Positions 5,811 to 11,549 of a DNA stretch of 20,157 nucleotides are shown here, one piece after another. Position 1 is the first letter of the stretch; each line of letters starts with the position of its first letter. The DNA is from a virus. The stretch spans positions 1-20,157 of the IMG/VR virus record IMGVR_UViG_3300030380_004389. One strand, 5' to 3'. A model generated the notes under the pieces. The model was not told the DNA's origin. It did not search any database and was given only the letters and a program-made list of their open reading frames with translations. The position numbers were made by a program, and so were the translations under genes.

Positions 5811-6027
5811 ATACGATAATCAAATCGCACTGTGGAAAAGACAACCTAGAGAAAACGATAAACCTGGTACTAAATATCCACATTATACTGGAAAAGCTAC
5901 TATCAATGGTCAACCTAAACAAGCTGCGGCTTGGTTAAATACCGATAAATCGAAAGACACCCAACCTGATATTAGTATCAAGTTAAGTGAACCAAACACT
6001 AACAAACAAGAGGAAGCACCGTTCTAA
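5800..6027 (+). CDS. Small DUF736-like protein with an SSB-like acidic C-terminal tip
   Basis: The 75-residue protein has a short beta-rich segment: NQIALWKRQP, KYPHYTGKATINGQPKQAAA and PDISIKLSEP. This resembles small phage proteins of the DUF736-like type (a lysine-rich greenhand-sized OB-like domain is plausible). It ends KQEEAPF: two acidic residues then a hydrophobic pair with terminal Pro-Phe, very like the DDDIPF tip with which bacterial SSB recruits repair enzymes. Overlap with the annealing gene is 11 nt, and its last base is shared with the next ATG as TAATG. It probably binds single-stranded DNA or a partner of the recombination set; the OB fold is inferred, while the tip is seen directly. 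Confidence 0.75.
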   Translation: MDNKYDNQIALWKRQPRENDKPGTKYPHYTGKATINGQPKQAAAWLNTDKSKDTQPDISIKLSEPNTNKQEEAPF

Positions 6028-6329
6028 TGCAAAATGAAAGTGTAAATCCTCAACATTATAAAAAGGCAATCCAAACTTGCGATGCGATTTTAAGTCAACA
6101 AACGCATGAAGAAAACATTGGTTACTTAAAGGGTGCTGGTTTAAAGCACCTTTTTCGTTTTGGTCAAAAACATGGAACATCAATTGATAGTATCATTATG
6201 GATTTGGAAAAGTGTCTTTGGTATTTAAAAAAATTATTAAATTACCTAAAGGCTCTTAAAGAAGATGGCCATGATATTAGGCAATCACAAGAAAACGTAA
6301 CAAATTTATTTAAGGATAAAGAAGAATGA
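6027..6329 (+). CDS. DUF3310 family protein
   Basis: The 100-residue protein opens with VNPQHYKKAIQTCDAI, the diagnostic start of DUF3310, found in many phages. It continues with a GYLKGAGLKHLFRFGQK block and DLEKCLWYLKKLLNYL. Some databases call these proteins nucleotide-kinase-like, but this short form has no P-loop, so that label is not supported. It is packed between the SSB-like and LexA-like genes with 1-base and 4-base overlaps, so it belongs to the early operon. The biochemical role remains unknown. Confidence 0.9.
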   Translation: MQNESVNPQHYKKAIQTCDAILSQQTHEENIGYLKGAGLKHLFRFGQKHGTSIDSIIMDLEKCLWYLKKLLNYLKALKEDGHDIRQSQENVTNLFKDKEE

Positions 6330-6628
6330 AAAATGGAAATGGAAATGGCCATCAAATTTATTTAAGTCAAATCAAGCTTGATGTACTTAAATTTATAAAA
6401 AGGTTTATTGATCAACATGAGTATAGTCCAACCTATAAAGAAATTTCTACTAAATTTAAATTTTCTAGGGCTAGAGCTGGTGCAATTATATCAGAATTAT
6501 ACAAGTTAAATTTGATTAGCAAAAGTAATCAAGCACAAAGAAATATTGAGTTAAGCAATAATCAATTGGAAAAAATATCAATGTTAAAAGTTAATAAAAG
6601 CTATTCAACAATGGATTTAAGACGATGA
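6326..6628 (+). CDS. LexA-type winged-helix DNA-binding protein without protease domain
   Basis: The 100-residue product contains, at about 13-76, a domain resembling the N-terminal LexA DNA-binding domain: KLDVLKFIKRFIDQHEYSPT, then YKEISTKFKFSRARAGAIIS and ELYKLNLISKSN, ending RNIELS. The sequence Y-S-P-T-x-x-E-I is the LexA helix-1/helix-2 hallmark. There is no Ala-Gly cleavage site or Ser/Lys dyad, so it cannot self-cleave in the SOS response. It may be an early phage regulator or may occupy LexA boxes. A glycine/asparagine-rich stretch precedes the domain. The gene overlaps both neighbours as ATGA. Confidence 0.8.
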   Translation: MKNGNGNGHQIYLSQIKLDVLKFIKRFIDQHEYSPTYKEISTKFKFSRARAGAIISELYKLNLISKSNQAQRNIELSNNQLEKISMLKVNKSYSTMDLRR

Positions 6629-6819
6629 ATAAAGTTTTAAAAGAAAGTTTTTATGAGGCCAATGTAAAGGTCGATGAAGAATTTGAAAGTGTGGAAAAAG
6701 CACATTTATCAAATACTCCTAGTGAAAACGCTAGGGTTAAGGTTCTTGATTTAAAATTAGACAAATCAAGAATTAAATTAACAAACGATAAGGAGTCTAA
6801 AGAGGATGGCTTTAAGTAA
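6625..6819 (+). CDS. Small acidic/polar protein, unknown
   Basis: This 64-residue protein has no recognised motif: charged throughout, with acidic VDEEFESVEK near residue 16 and a likely strand around RVKVLDLKLDKSRIKL. Its start overlaps the LexA-like stop as ATGA, and its end overlaps the next gene by 14 nt. The tight tiling and codon use like its neighbours support it as a real gene. No function is proposed. Confidence 0.65.
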   Translation: MNKVLKESFYEANVKVDEEFESVEKAHLSNTPSENARVKVLDLKLDKSRIKLTNDKESKEDGFK

Positions 6820-7006
6820 AAGTAATAGTCTTACAAGACGTTACCAAAAACTTGAAAAATATCATGCTGAAATTATGAAACCAGCTAAATCTGGTAAAGC
6901 AAGACAGTGTGTTCATTCAAGCGTAGCGTTTAAAAAATATGTTAAGACTTTTAGGCAAATATGCTTGGTGGAAAATGAAGATGCCAAGTTTATGTATTCG
7001 CCTTAA
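6806..7006 (+). CDS. Small basic protein, unknown
   Basis: This 66-residue basic protein contains SNSLTRRYQKLEKYHAEI, KPAKSGKARQCVHSSV and KKYVKTFRQICL. It reads as mostly helical, with two cysteines and a KSGKARQC segment suggestive of nucleic-acid contact. AAGGAG (6790-6795) lies about 10 bases upstream of its ATG. It is followed by a 67-base gap before the XRE regulator. I recognise no named family. Confidence 0.68.
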   Translation: MALSKSNSLTRRYQKLEKYHAEIMKPAKSGKARQCVHSSVAFKKYVKTFRQICLVENEDAKFMYSP

Positions 7007-7073
7007 AAATTAATGAACTTAAAAGTTGTAAAAAACTCTAGGCCACTTGTCCGCCAAATTTAAGGAGAGAGTA

Positions 7074-7448
7074 ATGAATAGACAATATAAAGCTTACAAA
7101 AAAACAGAAGAAGAAACTAAACTCAATAAAGAAATAGGAAAAAAAATTAAAGAAGCAAGATTAAACCATTTAGTTTATGTTGGTGAAATAGTAGATGGTG
7201 AATTTTTAGGAACTTATAAACCAAGAAAAAAATTAGTTACTCAAAGTGAATTATCAAAACAAATTGGCGTAACTTTCCAACAGATCCAAAAGTATGAAAA
7301 AGGACAAAATGGAATTAGTTCTACCAAGCTATTAAAAATAAGTCGATTTTTTAAAAAGCCACTTGATTATTTTACAAGTGGTGCAAACGAATTGTTAGGT
7401 CAAGACGTTCCACCTAATAATAACCCAACAGCTCCCTCTTTAAATTAG
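7074..7448 (+). CDS. XRE/Cro-CI family regulator with an insertion in the HTH domain
   Basis: The start at 7074 is chosen because AAGGAGA (7062-7068) lies 5 bases upstream; an upstream TTG at 7047 has no ribosome site. The 124-residue protein has helix 1 IGKKIKEAR (21-29), then after an unusual 22-25-residue insertion (about 30-53, with VYVGEIVDGEFLG) the normal VTQSELSKQIGVTFQQIQKYEKG and ISSTKLLKISRFFKKPLDYF. Ordinary XRE domains have only a few residues there. The C-terminal tail is disordered and proline/asparagine-rich. It is probably the lysogeny or early-promoter repressor, as it is the last gene before the terminator and faces the integrase operon; the operator is not identified. Confidence 0.85.
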   Translation: MNRQYKAYKKTEEETKLNKEIGKKIKEARLNHLVYVGEIVDGEFLGTYKPRKKLVTQSELSKQIGVTFQQIQKYEKGQNGISSTKLLKISRFFKKPLDYFTSGANELLGQDVPPNNNPTAPSLN

Positions 7449-7498
7449 AGTCAATGGGTAACTATAAAAGTGAGTGTCAATAAAATGTGAAAACAACT

Positions 7499-7523
7499 GA
7501 TAAGTGCTTTGTAACCACTTATC
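7499..7523 (+). terminator. Hairpin, possible first terminator
   Basis: GATAAGTG (7499-7506) and CACTTATC (7516-7523) form a perfect 8-bp stem around a 9-base loop. It is followed by an interrupted T-rich stretch (TTTTATTTTG). It lies about 50 bases after the XRE stop and 23 bases before a much stronger terminator, so the two could act in tandem. Confidence 0.55.
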
Positions 7524-7545
7524 TTTTATTTTGTTGTGTATGAGA

Positions 7546-7575
7546 GGGGGAGAGTAATCTCCCCCTTTTTTTTTT
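7546..7575 (+). terminator. Strong intrinsic terminator of the early block
   Basis: GGGGGAGA (7546-7553), loop GTAA, TCTCCCCC (7558-7565), then ten uninterrupted T (7566-7575). This is a textbook rho-independent terminator for plus-strand transcription. On the minus strand the hairpin has no following T-tract, so it is one-directional. The ATG of a 56-residue gene follows the last T immediately. Confidence 0.92.
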
Positions 7576-7746
7576 ATGTATTTTGTAATTTGGAAACCTA
7601 AAAATAAATTTACTAGCTTTTCTAATTCTTTGTTTGCGTTAGAAAAAGACGCTAGGGAGTTTGCTAAAAAAAGTATCAAAAAAAAAATAGAATGGGATGT
7701 AGTTCTCTATAATAATGAGAACTACGATAAGTATTGGTATAAATAA
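7576..7746 (+). CDS. 56-residue gene starting at the terminator's last U
   Basis: The frame from ATG 7576 to TAA 7744-7746 encodes 56 residues beginning MYFVIWKPKNKFTS. It continues through SLFALEKDAREFAKK and a C-terminal part with KKIEWDVVLYNN and DKYWYK. The tryptophan, tyrosine and charged-residue pattern looks like a genuine small folded protein rather than random AT-rich sequence. The ATG directly abuts the ten-T tract, and no Shine-Dalgarno is visible. It would need terminator read-through, a promoter inside the hairpin, or leaderless expression. It is convergent with the integrase operon. No family is named. Confidence 0.6.
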   Translation: MYFVIWKPKNKFTSFSNSLFALEKDAREFAKKSIKKKIEWDVVLYNNENYDKYWYK

Positions 7747-7810
7747 TTAATTATTAATTAAATAATAAGTAAGTGCCATTAACTCTATAATAATAATAGC
7801 TTCTAACATT

Positions 7811-8164
7811 TTATTTCTTAAAATTTTTATAAACTTGTTTAGCAGCTAACCTATTTATTGGCATAAATTTTGGTGGAGCATTTACAAGTGTATTAGTTGA
7901 ACAATTTATATGTGGAGTTTGCTTTAACATTTTTCGTTCAGCATTTTTTCTACCAAGTTCATTAATTTTTTCTTTGTATTGTTCAATTTGCAATTTATTA
8001 GACTCTACTTTAGCTTTTACATGATTTTCTAATTTTGCGATTGCCTCTTTTTGTGTATTTGAGTTTATTAAAATTATAATATGCTCAACTAATTTTTTAG
8101 TTATTTTTATTTCATTAGTTAGAAAGGCAATATCTAACTCATATTGTTGTATAGATTTTGGCAT
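7811..8164 (-). CDS. Coiled-coil protein downstream of integrase
   Basis: The 117-residue protein is mainly a long charged helix with heptad spacing (YELDIAFLTNEIKITKKLVE and KAKVESNKLQIEQYKEKINE). A short basic C-terminal tail follows (NRLAAKQVYKNFKK). Its start shares a base with the preceding stop (TAATG), so it is translationally coupled to the 64-residue gene and thus to the integrase. No catalytic features are visible. A directionality or regulatory role is possible from position only. Confidence 0.7.
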   Translation of the reverse strand: MPKSIQQYELDIAFLTNEIKITKKLVEHIIILINSNTQKEAIAKLENHVKAKVESNKLQIEQYKEKINELGRKNAERKMLKQTPHINCSTNTLVNAPPKFMPINRLAAKQVYKNFKK

Positions 8165-8358
8165 TAAGACTCCTTTTTAGTTGTTGCCATCTCTATTGTG
8201 TGATCTTTATGTTTGATACCCTTATTTACTATCTTGCCTGTTAGTTTTACAGTCGGCTTTATTAGATTAGTGTTTTCGGATAACTTGTTGTAACCTTGTT
8301 GAACATCTATTCCTTTTTTAGCTAACGCTTCTGCTACTGCTTTTGCTATTATATCCAT
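8164..8358 (-). CDS. Small protein downstream of integrase
   Basis: This 64-residue protein starts MDIIAKAVAEALAKKGIDV, an amphipathic helix, and ends in a basic/polar tail with KHKDHTIEMATTKKES. Its ribosome site AAGGAGAGAG (8370-8361) overlaps the last codon of the integrase, so it is read from the same message. Excisionases are commonly small and next to the integrase, but no winged-helix pattern is visible here, so an Xis role is only a possibility. Confidence 0.7.
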   Translation of the reverse strand: MDIIAKAVAEALAKKGIDVQQGYNKLSENTNLIKPTVKLTGKIVNKGIKHKDHTIEMATTKKES

Positions 8359-8368
8359 ATCTCTCTCC

Positions 8369-9535
8369 TTATTTCCAATTAAAGTGTTTGTTTTGATAAT
8401 CTACATTTTCAATTTCTTTCTCACTCTTGAGATATAAAGCTATGTAGTTATCTTGCACAAAATCTATTGACTTATCTCCAAGTGCTTTGGCCAAGTCGAT
8501 AGCGTTCTTATATTTAGACGTATAAGCCCAAAAACTAGCTGTGTAATGACGCCAGAAGTACCCTTTTCGCTTAATTGGTAGCGTAAGGTGTAATTTATTT
8601 AAACTCTTGTCTATGCCTCTAATAATGGCTTCTAGGCGTATAGGTGAGTTAGTTTTATCTAAAAATAGATAATTCTGGTCCTTTGGCAAGGTTTTAACAT
8701 ATTTGTTAATTTCATCCCTTAAATCGTTAGAAATAACTAATTGTCTAAAACCATTATCAGTTTTTGGATCACCTATTTTTTTAGTACCACTCTTAACTGA
8801 TTTATTAATATCAATGATTGGTGGTAAATTAGAACTAGCATCAAAGTTTAGCAAATCATCTAGGGTCAAGCATCTAGCCTCACTAGGCCTTAATGCACAC
8901 TCTAAAAGAATTTTGCATATTAATTGAACTTCGTATCTTGGAATATTATGAATTATCTTTTTCATTAAATCCATGTTCCAATAGTCAAAATCAATACGTT
9001 CTGGCTTTGTTCTACTAGTAACAACCATAGTCATCCAATCGGCATCTTTACAAATATTACGCTTTAGCTTTCTATTTGGTGGATCAACTTGGTTTTGAAT
9101 AATAAGTTCTAACGTATTAAATATTTTTCTAATAGTTTTAGCTTTTAATTCATTTGTAAATAATTTGTCAGTTAGGTATTTAACAAAACTATTTAATTCT
9201 TTTTCACCTATTTTTCTAATATCTACATTATTAAAATTTGGTAAAATATGATTTGCATAAAAACTATTATAAGATTTAACATGGCCTATATCTACAATAC
9301 CCTCTCTAATCTTATATTTAAGTCTTTTAATAAAAGAATCGTAAGCTTCGTTTAAAGTTACTTCTTGTGAGTCAAATTTAACAAAGCCTACTTCTTTAAT
9401 TTTTTCTTCAGCTTTTTCTTTACAATCTTTGTAAGTGTTTTTAGTTATAGATTTTGGCTTGGTATCTTCACCAATATATTTCCATCTATATCTTCTTTTA
9501 CCACTAACATAACAAGGTCTTATATTTAGTTCCAT
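8369..9535 (-). CDS. int: Tyrosine site-specific integrase
   Basis: The 388-residue protein has the usual three parts: an N-terminal arm-binding-like region (1-55, with YVSGKRRYRWKY), a SAM-like core-binding domain (about 56-150) and a catalytic domain. Catalytic residues visible are R216 (ALRPSEAR), K258 (DPKTDNGFRQ), R329 (FWRH) and Y364 (QDNYIALY). Box II normally reads H-x-x-R, but here the position three before R329 is Tyr326. The usual LGH reads LGD (D354). It integrates the phage genome at a host attachment site. AAGGAGAGAG (9548-9539) is the ribosome site and a good promoter lies at 9564-9592. It heads a three-gene operon. The attachment site is likely to be in the 9536-9755 gap. Confidence 0.93.
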   Translation of the reverse strand: MELNIRPCYVSGKRRYRWKYIGEDTKPKSITKNTYKDCKEKAEEKIKEVGFVKFDSQEVTLNEAYDSFIKRLKYKIREGIVDIGHVKSYNSFYANHILPNFNNVDIRKIGEKELNSFVKYLTDKLFTNELKAKTIRKIFNTLELIIQNQVDPPNRKLKRNICKDADWMTMVVTSRTKPERIDFDYWNMDLMKKIIHNIPRYEVQLICKILLECALRPSEARCLTLDDLLNFDASSNLPPIIDINKSVKSGTKKIGDPKTDNGFRQLVISNDLRDEINKYVKTLPKDQNYLFLDKTNSPIRLEAIIRGIDKSLNKLHLTLPIKRKGYFWRHYTASFWAYTSKYKNAIDLAKALGDKSIDFVQDNYIALYLKSEKEIENVDYQNKHFNWK

Positions 9536-9552
9536 TTTCTCTCTCCTTATAG

Positions 9553-9571
9553 GTTATATAAAAGTTATATA
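9553..9571. repeat. Two GTTATATA direct repeats at the integrase promoter
   Basis: GTTATATA occurs at 9553-9560 and 9564-9571, an 11-bp period. The second copy covers the -10 element. This is a candidate operator for a repressor of integrase transcription, though AT-rich context makes chance occurrence possible. Confidence 0.35.
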
Positions 9572-9592
9572 TAAGATATAGACAAATTGCAA
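9564..9592 (-). promoter_or_regulatory. Integrase promoter
   Basis: On the minus strand TTGCAA (9592-9587), a 17-base spacer, then TATAAC (9569-9564). Transcription would start near 9557, leaving a leader of about 22 bases that includes the AAGGAGAGAG ribosome site. Confidence 0.65.
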
Positions 9593-9640
9593 TAAATCAA
9601 TTGACAAAAAAAATGGCTAAAAACCTTGTATTTCGGACAT

Positions 9641-9686
9641 AAAAAAAGAGCCAAAACGAACCATTTTTGATTCATTTCGGCTTTTT
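9641..9686. terminator. Bidirectional terminator between late block and integrase
   Basis: AGCCAAAACGAA (9649-9660) and TTCATTTCGGCT (9671-9682) form a 12-position stem with two mismatches around a 10-base loop. T-tracts follow on both strands: five T on plus (9682-9686) and seven T on minus (9647-9641). It would end the late transcript coming from the right and insulate the integrase promoter. Confidence 0.75.
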
Positions 9687-9710
9687 AATAATTTACCCAC
9701 CACTATCCCA

Positions 9711-9742
9711 TTTGATTAGATCAAATCATGATCGTTAGATCA
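9711..9742. repeat. Inverted and direct repeats in the integrase-adjacent gap, attP candidate
   Basis: TTTGAT-TAG-ATCAAA (9711-9725) is a perfect inverted repeat. TTAGATCA occurs at 9716-9723 and 9735-9742, and GATCA/TGATC (9719-9733) is a further inverted repeat. The 9536-9755 gap otherwise holds the integrase promoter and a terminator. Such dense repeats next to an integrase suit arm-type binding sites or an attP region. No tRNA-like core is recognised. Confidence 0.45.
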
Positions 9743-9755
9743 CATCCTATTCGGT

Positions 9756-9914
9756 TTATGCTTTAGCTGTTTTAGATGCTCTTTTTAAAGCTACGTCAGA
9801 TACAGTACCTTTGCCTTTACGACTAGTACCTGCTTTTTTTCTGCGATTCATATAATAGTACAAACCTTTTTTTGCAGTTCGACCATCTTTTGTTTTATGA
9901 GTTTTTTTTGTCAT
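9756..9914 (-). CDS. 52-residue basic phage protein
   Basis: The minus-strand frame from ATG 9914 to TAA 9758-9756 encodes 52 residues: MTKKTHKTKDGRTAKKGLYY at the start, MNRRKKAGTSRKGKG in the middle, then SDVALKRASKTAKA. The K-D-G-R-T-A-K-K-G-L-Y-Y-Y and later K-K-A-G-T-S-R-K pattern recurs in tiny, very basic marine phage proteins. It starts 3 bases after the stop of the 86-residue gene and is the last gene before the bidirectional terminator. Nucleic-acid binding or a structural role is plausible from charge alone. Confidence 0.8.
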   Translation of the reverse strand: MTKKTHKTKDGRTAKKGLYYYMNRRKKAGTSRKGKGTVSDVALKRASKTAKA

Positions 9915-9917
9915 AAT

Positions 9918-10178
9918 TTACATCCATGCCTTTCTTGACCAATAGTTAGCTGATAAGGTCTTTTGACCACTTGTTTTTATTCCACCACTTCTAGCTAGAT
10001 AACTTTTTCTAGCTTTAGGGTTATTCTTTCTAATCTTCATATTTGGATCACCAAAAGTAACTTTATTAACTTTGCCTGTCTTTTGATTTTTTACATACAC
10101 TCCACTTTTTTTAGAACTCCCTTTAGGTAATCTAAAAGGTTTATTGAGTGTAACTTTTCTACCTTGATATGTAGCCAT
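9918..10178 (-). CDS. DUF6321-like basic phage protein
   Basis: The 86-residue protein contains GRKVTLNKPFRLPKGSSKK, then GVYVKNQKTGKVNKVTFGDP with NMKIRKNNPKARKSYLAR, then an S-x-x-Y-W-S-R-K-A-W-M end. This is a recognisable short phage module (DUF6321-type) seen across marine phages; the cysteines present in many relatives are absent here. It is strongly basic. It overlaps the preceding small exported protein as TAATG. Function is unproven; its late-operon position suggests a virion-associated or packaging-associated role. Confidence 0.8.
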   Translation of the reverse strand: MATYQGRKVTLNKPFRLPKGSSKKSGVYVKNQKTGKVNKVTFGDPNMKIRKNNPKARKSYLARSGGIKTSGQKTLSANYWSRKAWM

Positions 10179-10417
10179 TATGCTTTAACCTTTGGTTTTG
10201 GGGGTGGAACAATAATATTTTCTGTGCATAAGAATTTAATAAAAATTTTATTCTTATTAACTTCTTCGTAACCTATTTCTTCTAATTTTGTAATAGACTC
10301 ATAGTTTCCTGCTATCATGCAAGAATACCCATCAACAAATAGATCAGGGTATTTGTATGGTGGCAAACAAGTGTTAGCTACAGCTGAACACATGATTAAG
10401 TTTAAAACAAAATTCAT
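10178..10417 (-). CDS. Small exported cysteine-containing protein
   Basis: This 79-residue protein starts MNFVLNLIMCSAVANTCLPP, a short signal-peptide-like N-terminus with cleavage plausible after SAVA. Mature cysteines in TCLPPYKY, YSCMIAGNYES and KFLCTEN could form disulphides. It ends in a proline/lysine tail (VPPPKPKVKA). Similar small exported proteins occur next to lysis genes in marine podoviruses. It overlaps both neighbours (ATGA and TAATG). A lysis accessory or superinfection role is conceivable, not shown. Confidence 0.75.
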   Translation of the reverse strand: MNFVLNLIMCSAVANTCLPPYKYPDLFVDGYSCMIAGNYESITKLEEIGYEEVNKNKIFIKFLCTENIIVPPPKPKVKA

Positions 10418-10635
10418 TCATTATCTTTCTTATTTAGTTTGTGTATTTGATCTTCTAGTTCTGTAATTTTTTTATTAGCTTGTTCCAAGTCTTGTTGAGA
10501 ATGTTCTAATTTTTGCAAACATCTTTTATTTGCACTATCTTTAGATTTACCTGCGTCTTGCAACTCAGCTACTTCTCCTTTTAGAATACGAACTTGTTCT
10601 TTGTATTCGTTTATAAGATCTGTGTTATCCGACAT
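10414..10635 (-). CDS. Small coiled-coil protein of the lysis block
   Basis: A 73-residue, highly charged helix with heptad spacing (NEYKEQVRILKGEVAELQDA and QQDLEQANKKITELEDQIHK). There is no membrane segment or lipoprotein signal, so it is not a conventional Rz/Rz1 spanin. It is coupled to the holin gene upstream (TAATG) and to the exported-protein gene downstream (ATGA). Confidence 0.75.
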   Translation of the reverse strand: MSDNTDLINEYKEQVRILKGEVAELQDAGKSKDSANKRCLQKLEHSQQDLEQANKKITELEDQIHKLNKKDNE

Positions 10636-11027
10636 TATTTCTTACTAGAAATTCCACCCTTAAATATTTGAGTGCCTTTAATCCCATAAATACTAGCTAC
10701 AACTAAAATCCACAGATTAGTGAACCAGGACGGCAAGTTTGAGAAGTGATCAAAAAAAACATTTATTTTATTCATGACTTCTACGTCATCACTTATAACG
10801 CCATATGCAAGGACCAGTATCGGCAAAGTCAGAATCAAAAGTACAGCTTCGTCTTTCCAGTCAGATTGTCTAGCTTCTAGCAATTTTCCACTGTACTCAA
10901 GTTCACCGTTTGCCATCTTTTCTGCATGTTTAGCCTGAGCATTGGCCATCATCATTTTAGTTTCTTGTTTCTTTTTATAAATATGACTTCCTGCGTTTAA
11001 CGCTAGTTTAATTGCACTTAACCACAT
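10635..11027 (-). CDS. Holin (GTA-holin-like)
   Basis: The 130-residue protein has a soluble helical N-terminal half (KKKQETKMMMANAQAKHAEK). Two membrane segments follow: about 61-79 (AVLLILTLPILVLAYGVIS) and about 99-118 (containing PSWFTNLWILVVASIYG). The S-D-W-K-D-E sequence preceding the first segment and the ASIYGIKG end match the GTA_holin_3TM-type phage holins. It would form the lysis pore or control its timing. It directly follows the endolysin gene, with AAGGAG ahead of its ATG. Confidence 0.8.
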   Translation of the reverse strand: MWLSAIKLALNAGSHIYKKKQETKMMMANAQAKHAEKMANGELEYSGKLLEARQSDWKDEAVLLILTLPILVLAYGVISDDVEVMNKINVFFDHFSNLPSWFTNLWILVVASIYGIKGTQIFKGGISSKK

Positions 11028-11036
11028 AGTTACTCC

Positions 11037-11465
11037 TTATAGTTTTGCACTCCGCATTTTACCTGCTAATTTACCAGCTCTTGCTGGAGTTTGTTTAGCC
11101 CATAGTGAGTCAAGCATTTGGAATGAGGCCTCACCATAATCTTCATTATCTAAAGCTTTCCACATATTCTGAAATTTAGATACGCCACCAATTCCTAATT
11201 GAAATACCATTTCAATAATGACTTCTTTAGCAACATCATTAATTGGTCTTTCTTCAATAAGTGTGTTGGCGTTAAAATGAGCATTATCAAAATCTTTATT
11301 AAAGATTTCTTCTAAATACTCTTTTTCGTATTTTTTATCATCTTCCCAATGATCCTCTACGCAAAGATGACCATAGCCGATTGTTCGTTTTCCAAGACTG
11401 TCTTTATAAACTACATCTCTAAAACCCTCATGTAGTTTAACTTCTTCTTTTAGTGTTTCGTACAT
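11037..11465 (-). CDS. Endolysin, T4-type lysozyme (GH24)
   Basis: The 142-residue muramidase has the GH24 active-site spacing: E13 in LHEGFRD, D22 in YKDSLGKR and T28 in RTIGYGH, matching T4 lysozyme Glu11/Asp20/Thr26. The domain end TPARAGKLAGKM is typical. It hydrolyses the MurNAc-GlcNAc bond of host peptidoglycan. No signal peptide or SAR segment is present, so export depends on the holin. CGGAGA precedes the ATG. A candidate promoter and hairpin lie upstream in the 115-base gap. Confidence 0.95.
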   Translation of the reverse strand: MYETLKEEVKLHEGFRDVVYKDSLGKRTIGYGHLCVEDHWEDDKKYEKEYLEEIFNKDFDNAHFNANTLIEERPINDVAKEVIIEMVFQLGIGGVSKFQNMWKALDNEDYGEASFQMLDSLWAKQTPARAGKLAGKMRSAKL

Positions 11466-11519
11466 TTATTCTCCGTTTCAATTTTGTTGTGAATTTGATC
11501 CTTATTCTAAATGCGTAAC

Positions 11520-11548
11520 CATAGAGTCTTCTAAAAAAACACTCTATG
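11520..11548. repeat. Inverted repeat upstream of endolysin
   Basis: CATAGAGT (11520-11527) and ACTCTATG (11541-11548) form a perfect 8-bp stem around a 13-base A-rich loop. On the minus strand it lies in the 5' region of the endolysin message, at or just after the predicted transcription start. There is no following T-tract, so it is not a normal terminator; an operator or mRNA-stability hairpin is possible. The rest of the 11466-11580 gap holds no other visible feature. Confidence 0.6.
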
Positions 11549-11549
11549 C

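Noticed and set aside
7440-7679. A 79-codon minus-strand frame across the terminators
   Set aside because: It runs through two hairpins and a ten-base homopolymer and is antisense to the better protein-like 56-residue frame.
7747-7810. AT-rich inverted repeat TTAATTATTAATTAA-like sequence
   Set aside because: Pure A/T symmetry in an AT-rich gap between convergent genes; no GC-containing stem, so neither terminator nor origin is supported.
9601-9630. TTGACA resembling a plus-strand -35 element
   Set aside because: No acceptable -10 sequence lies 16-18 bases downstream, and the terminator follows without any plus-strand gene.
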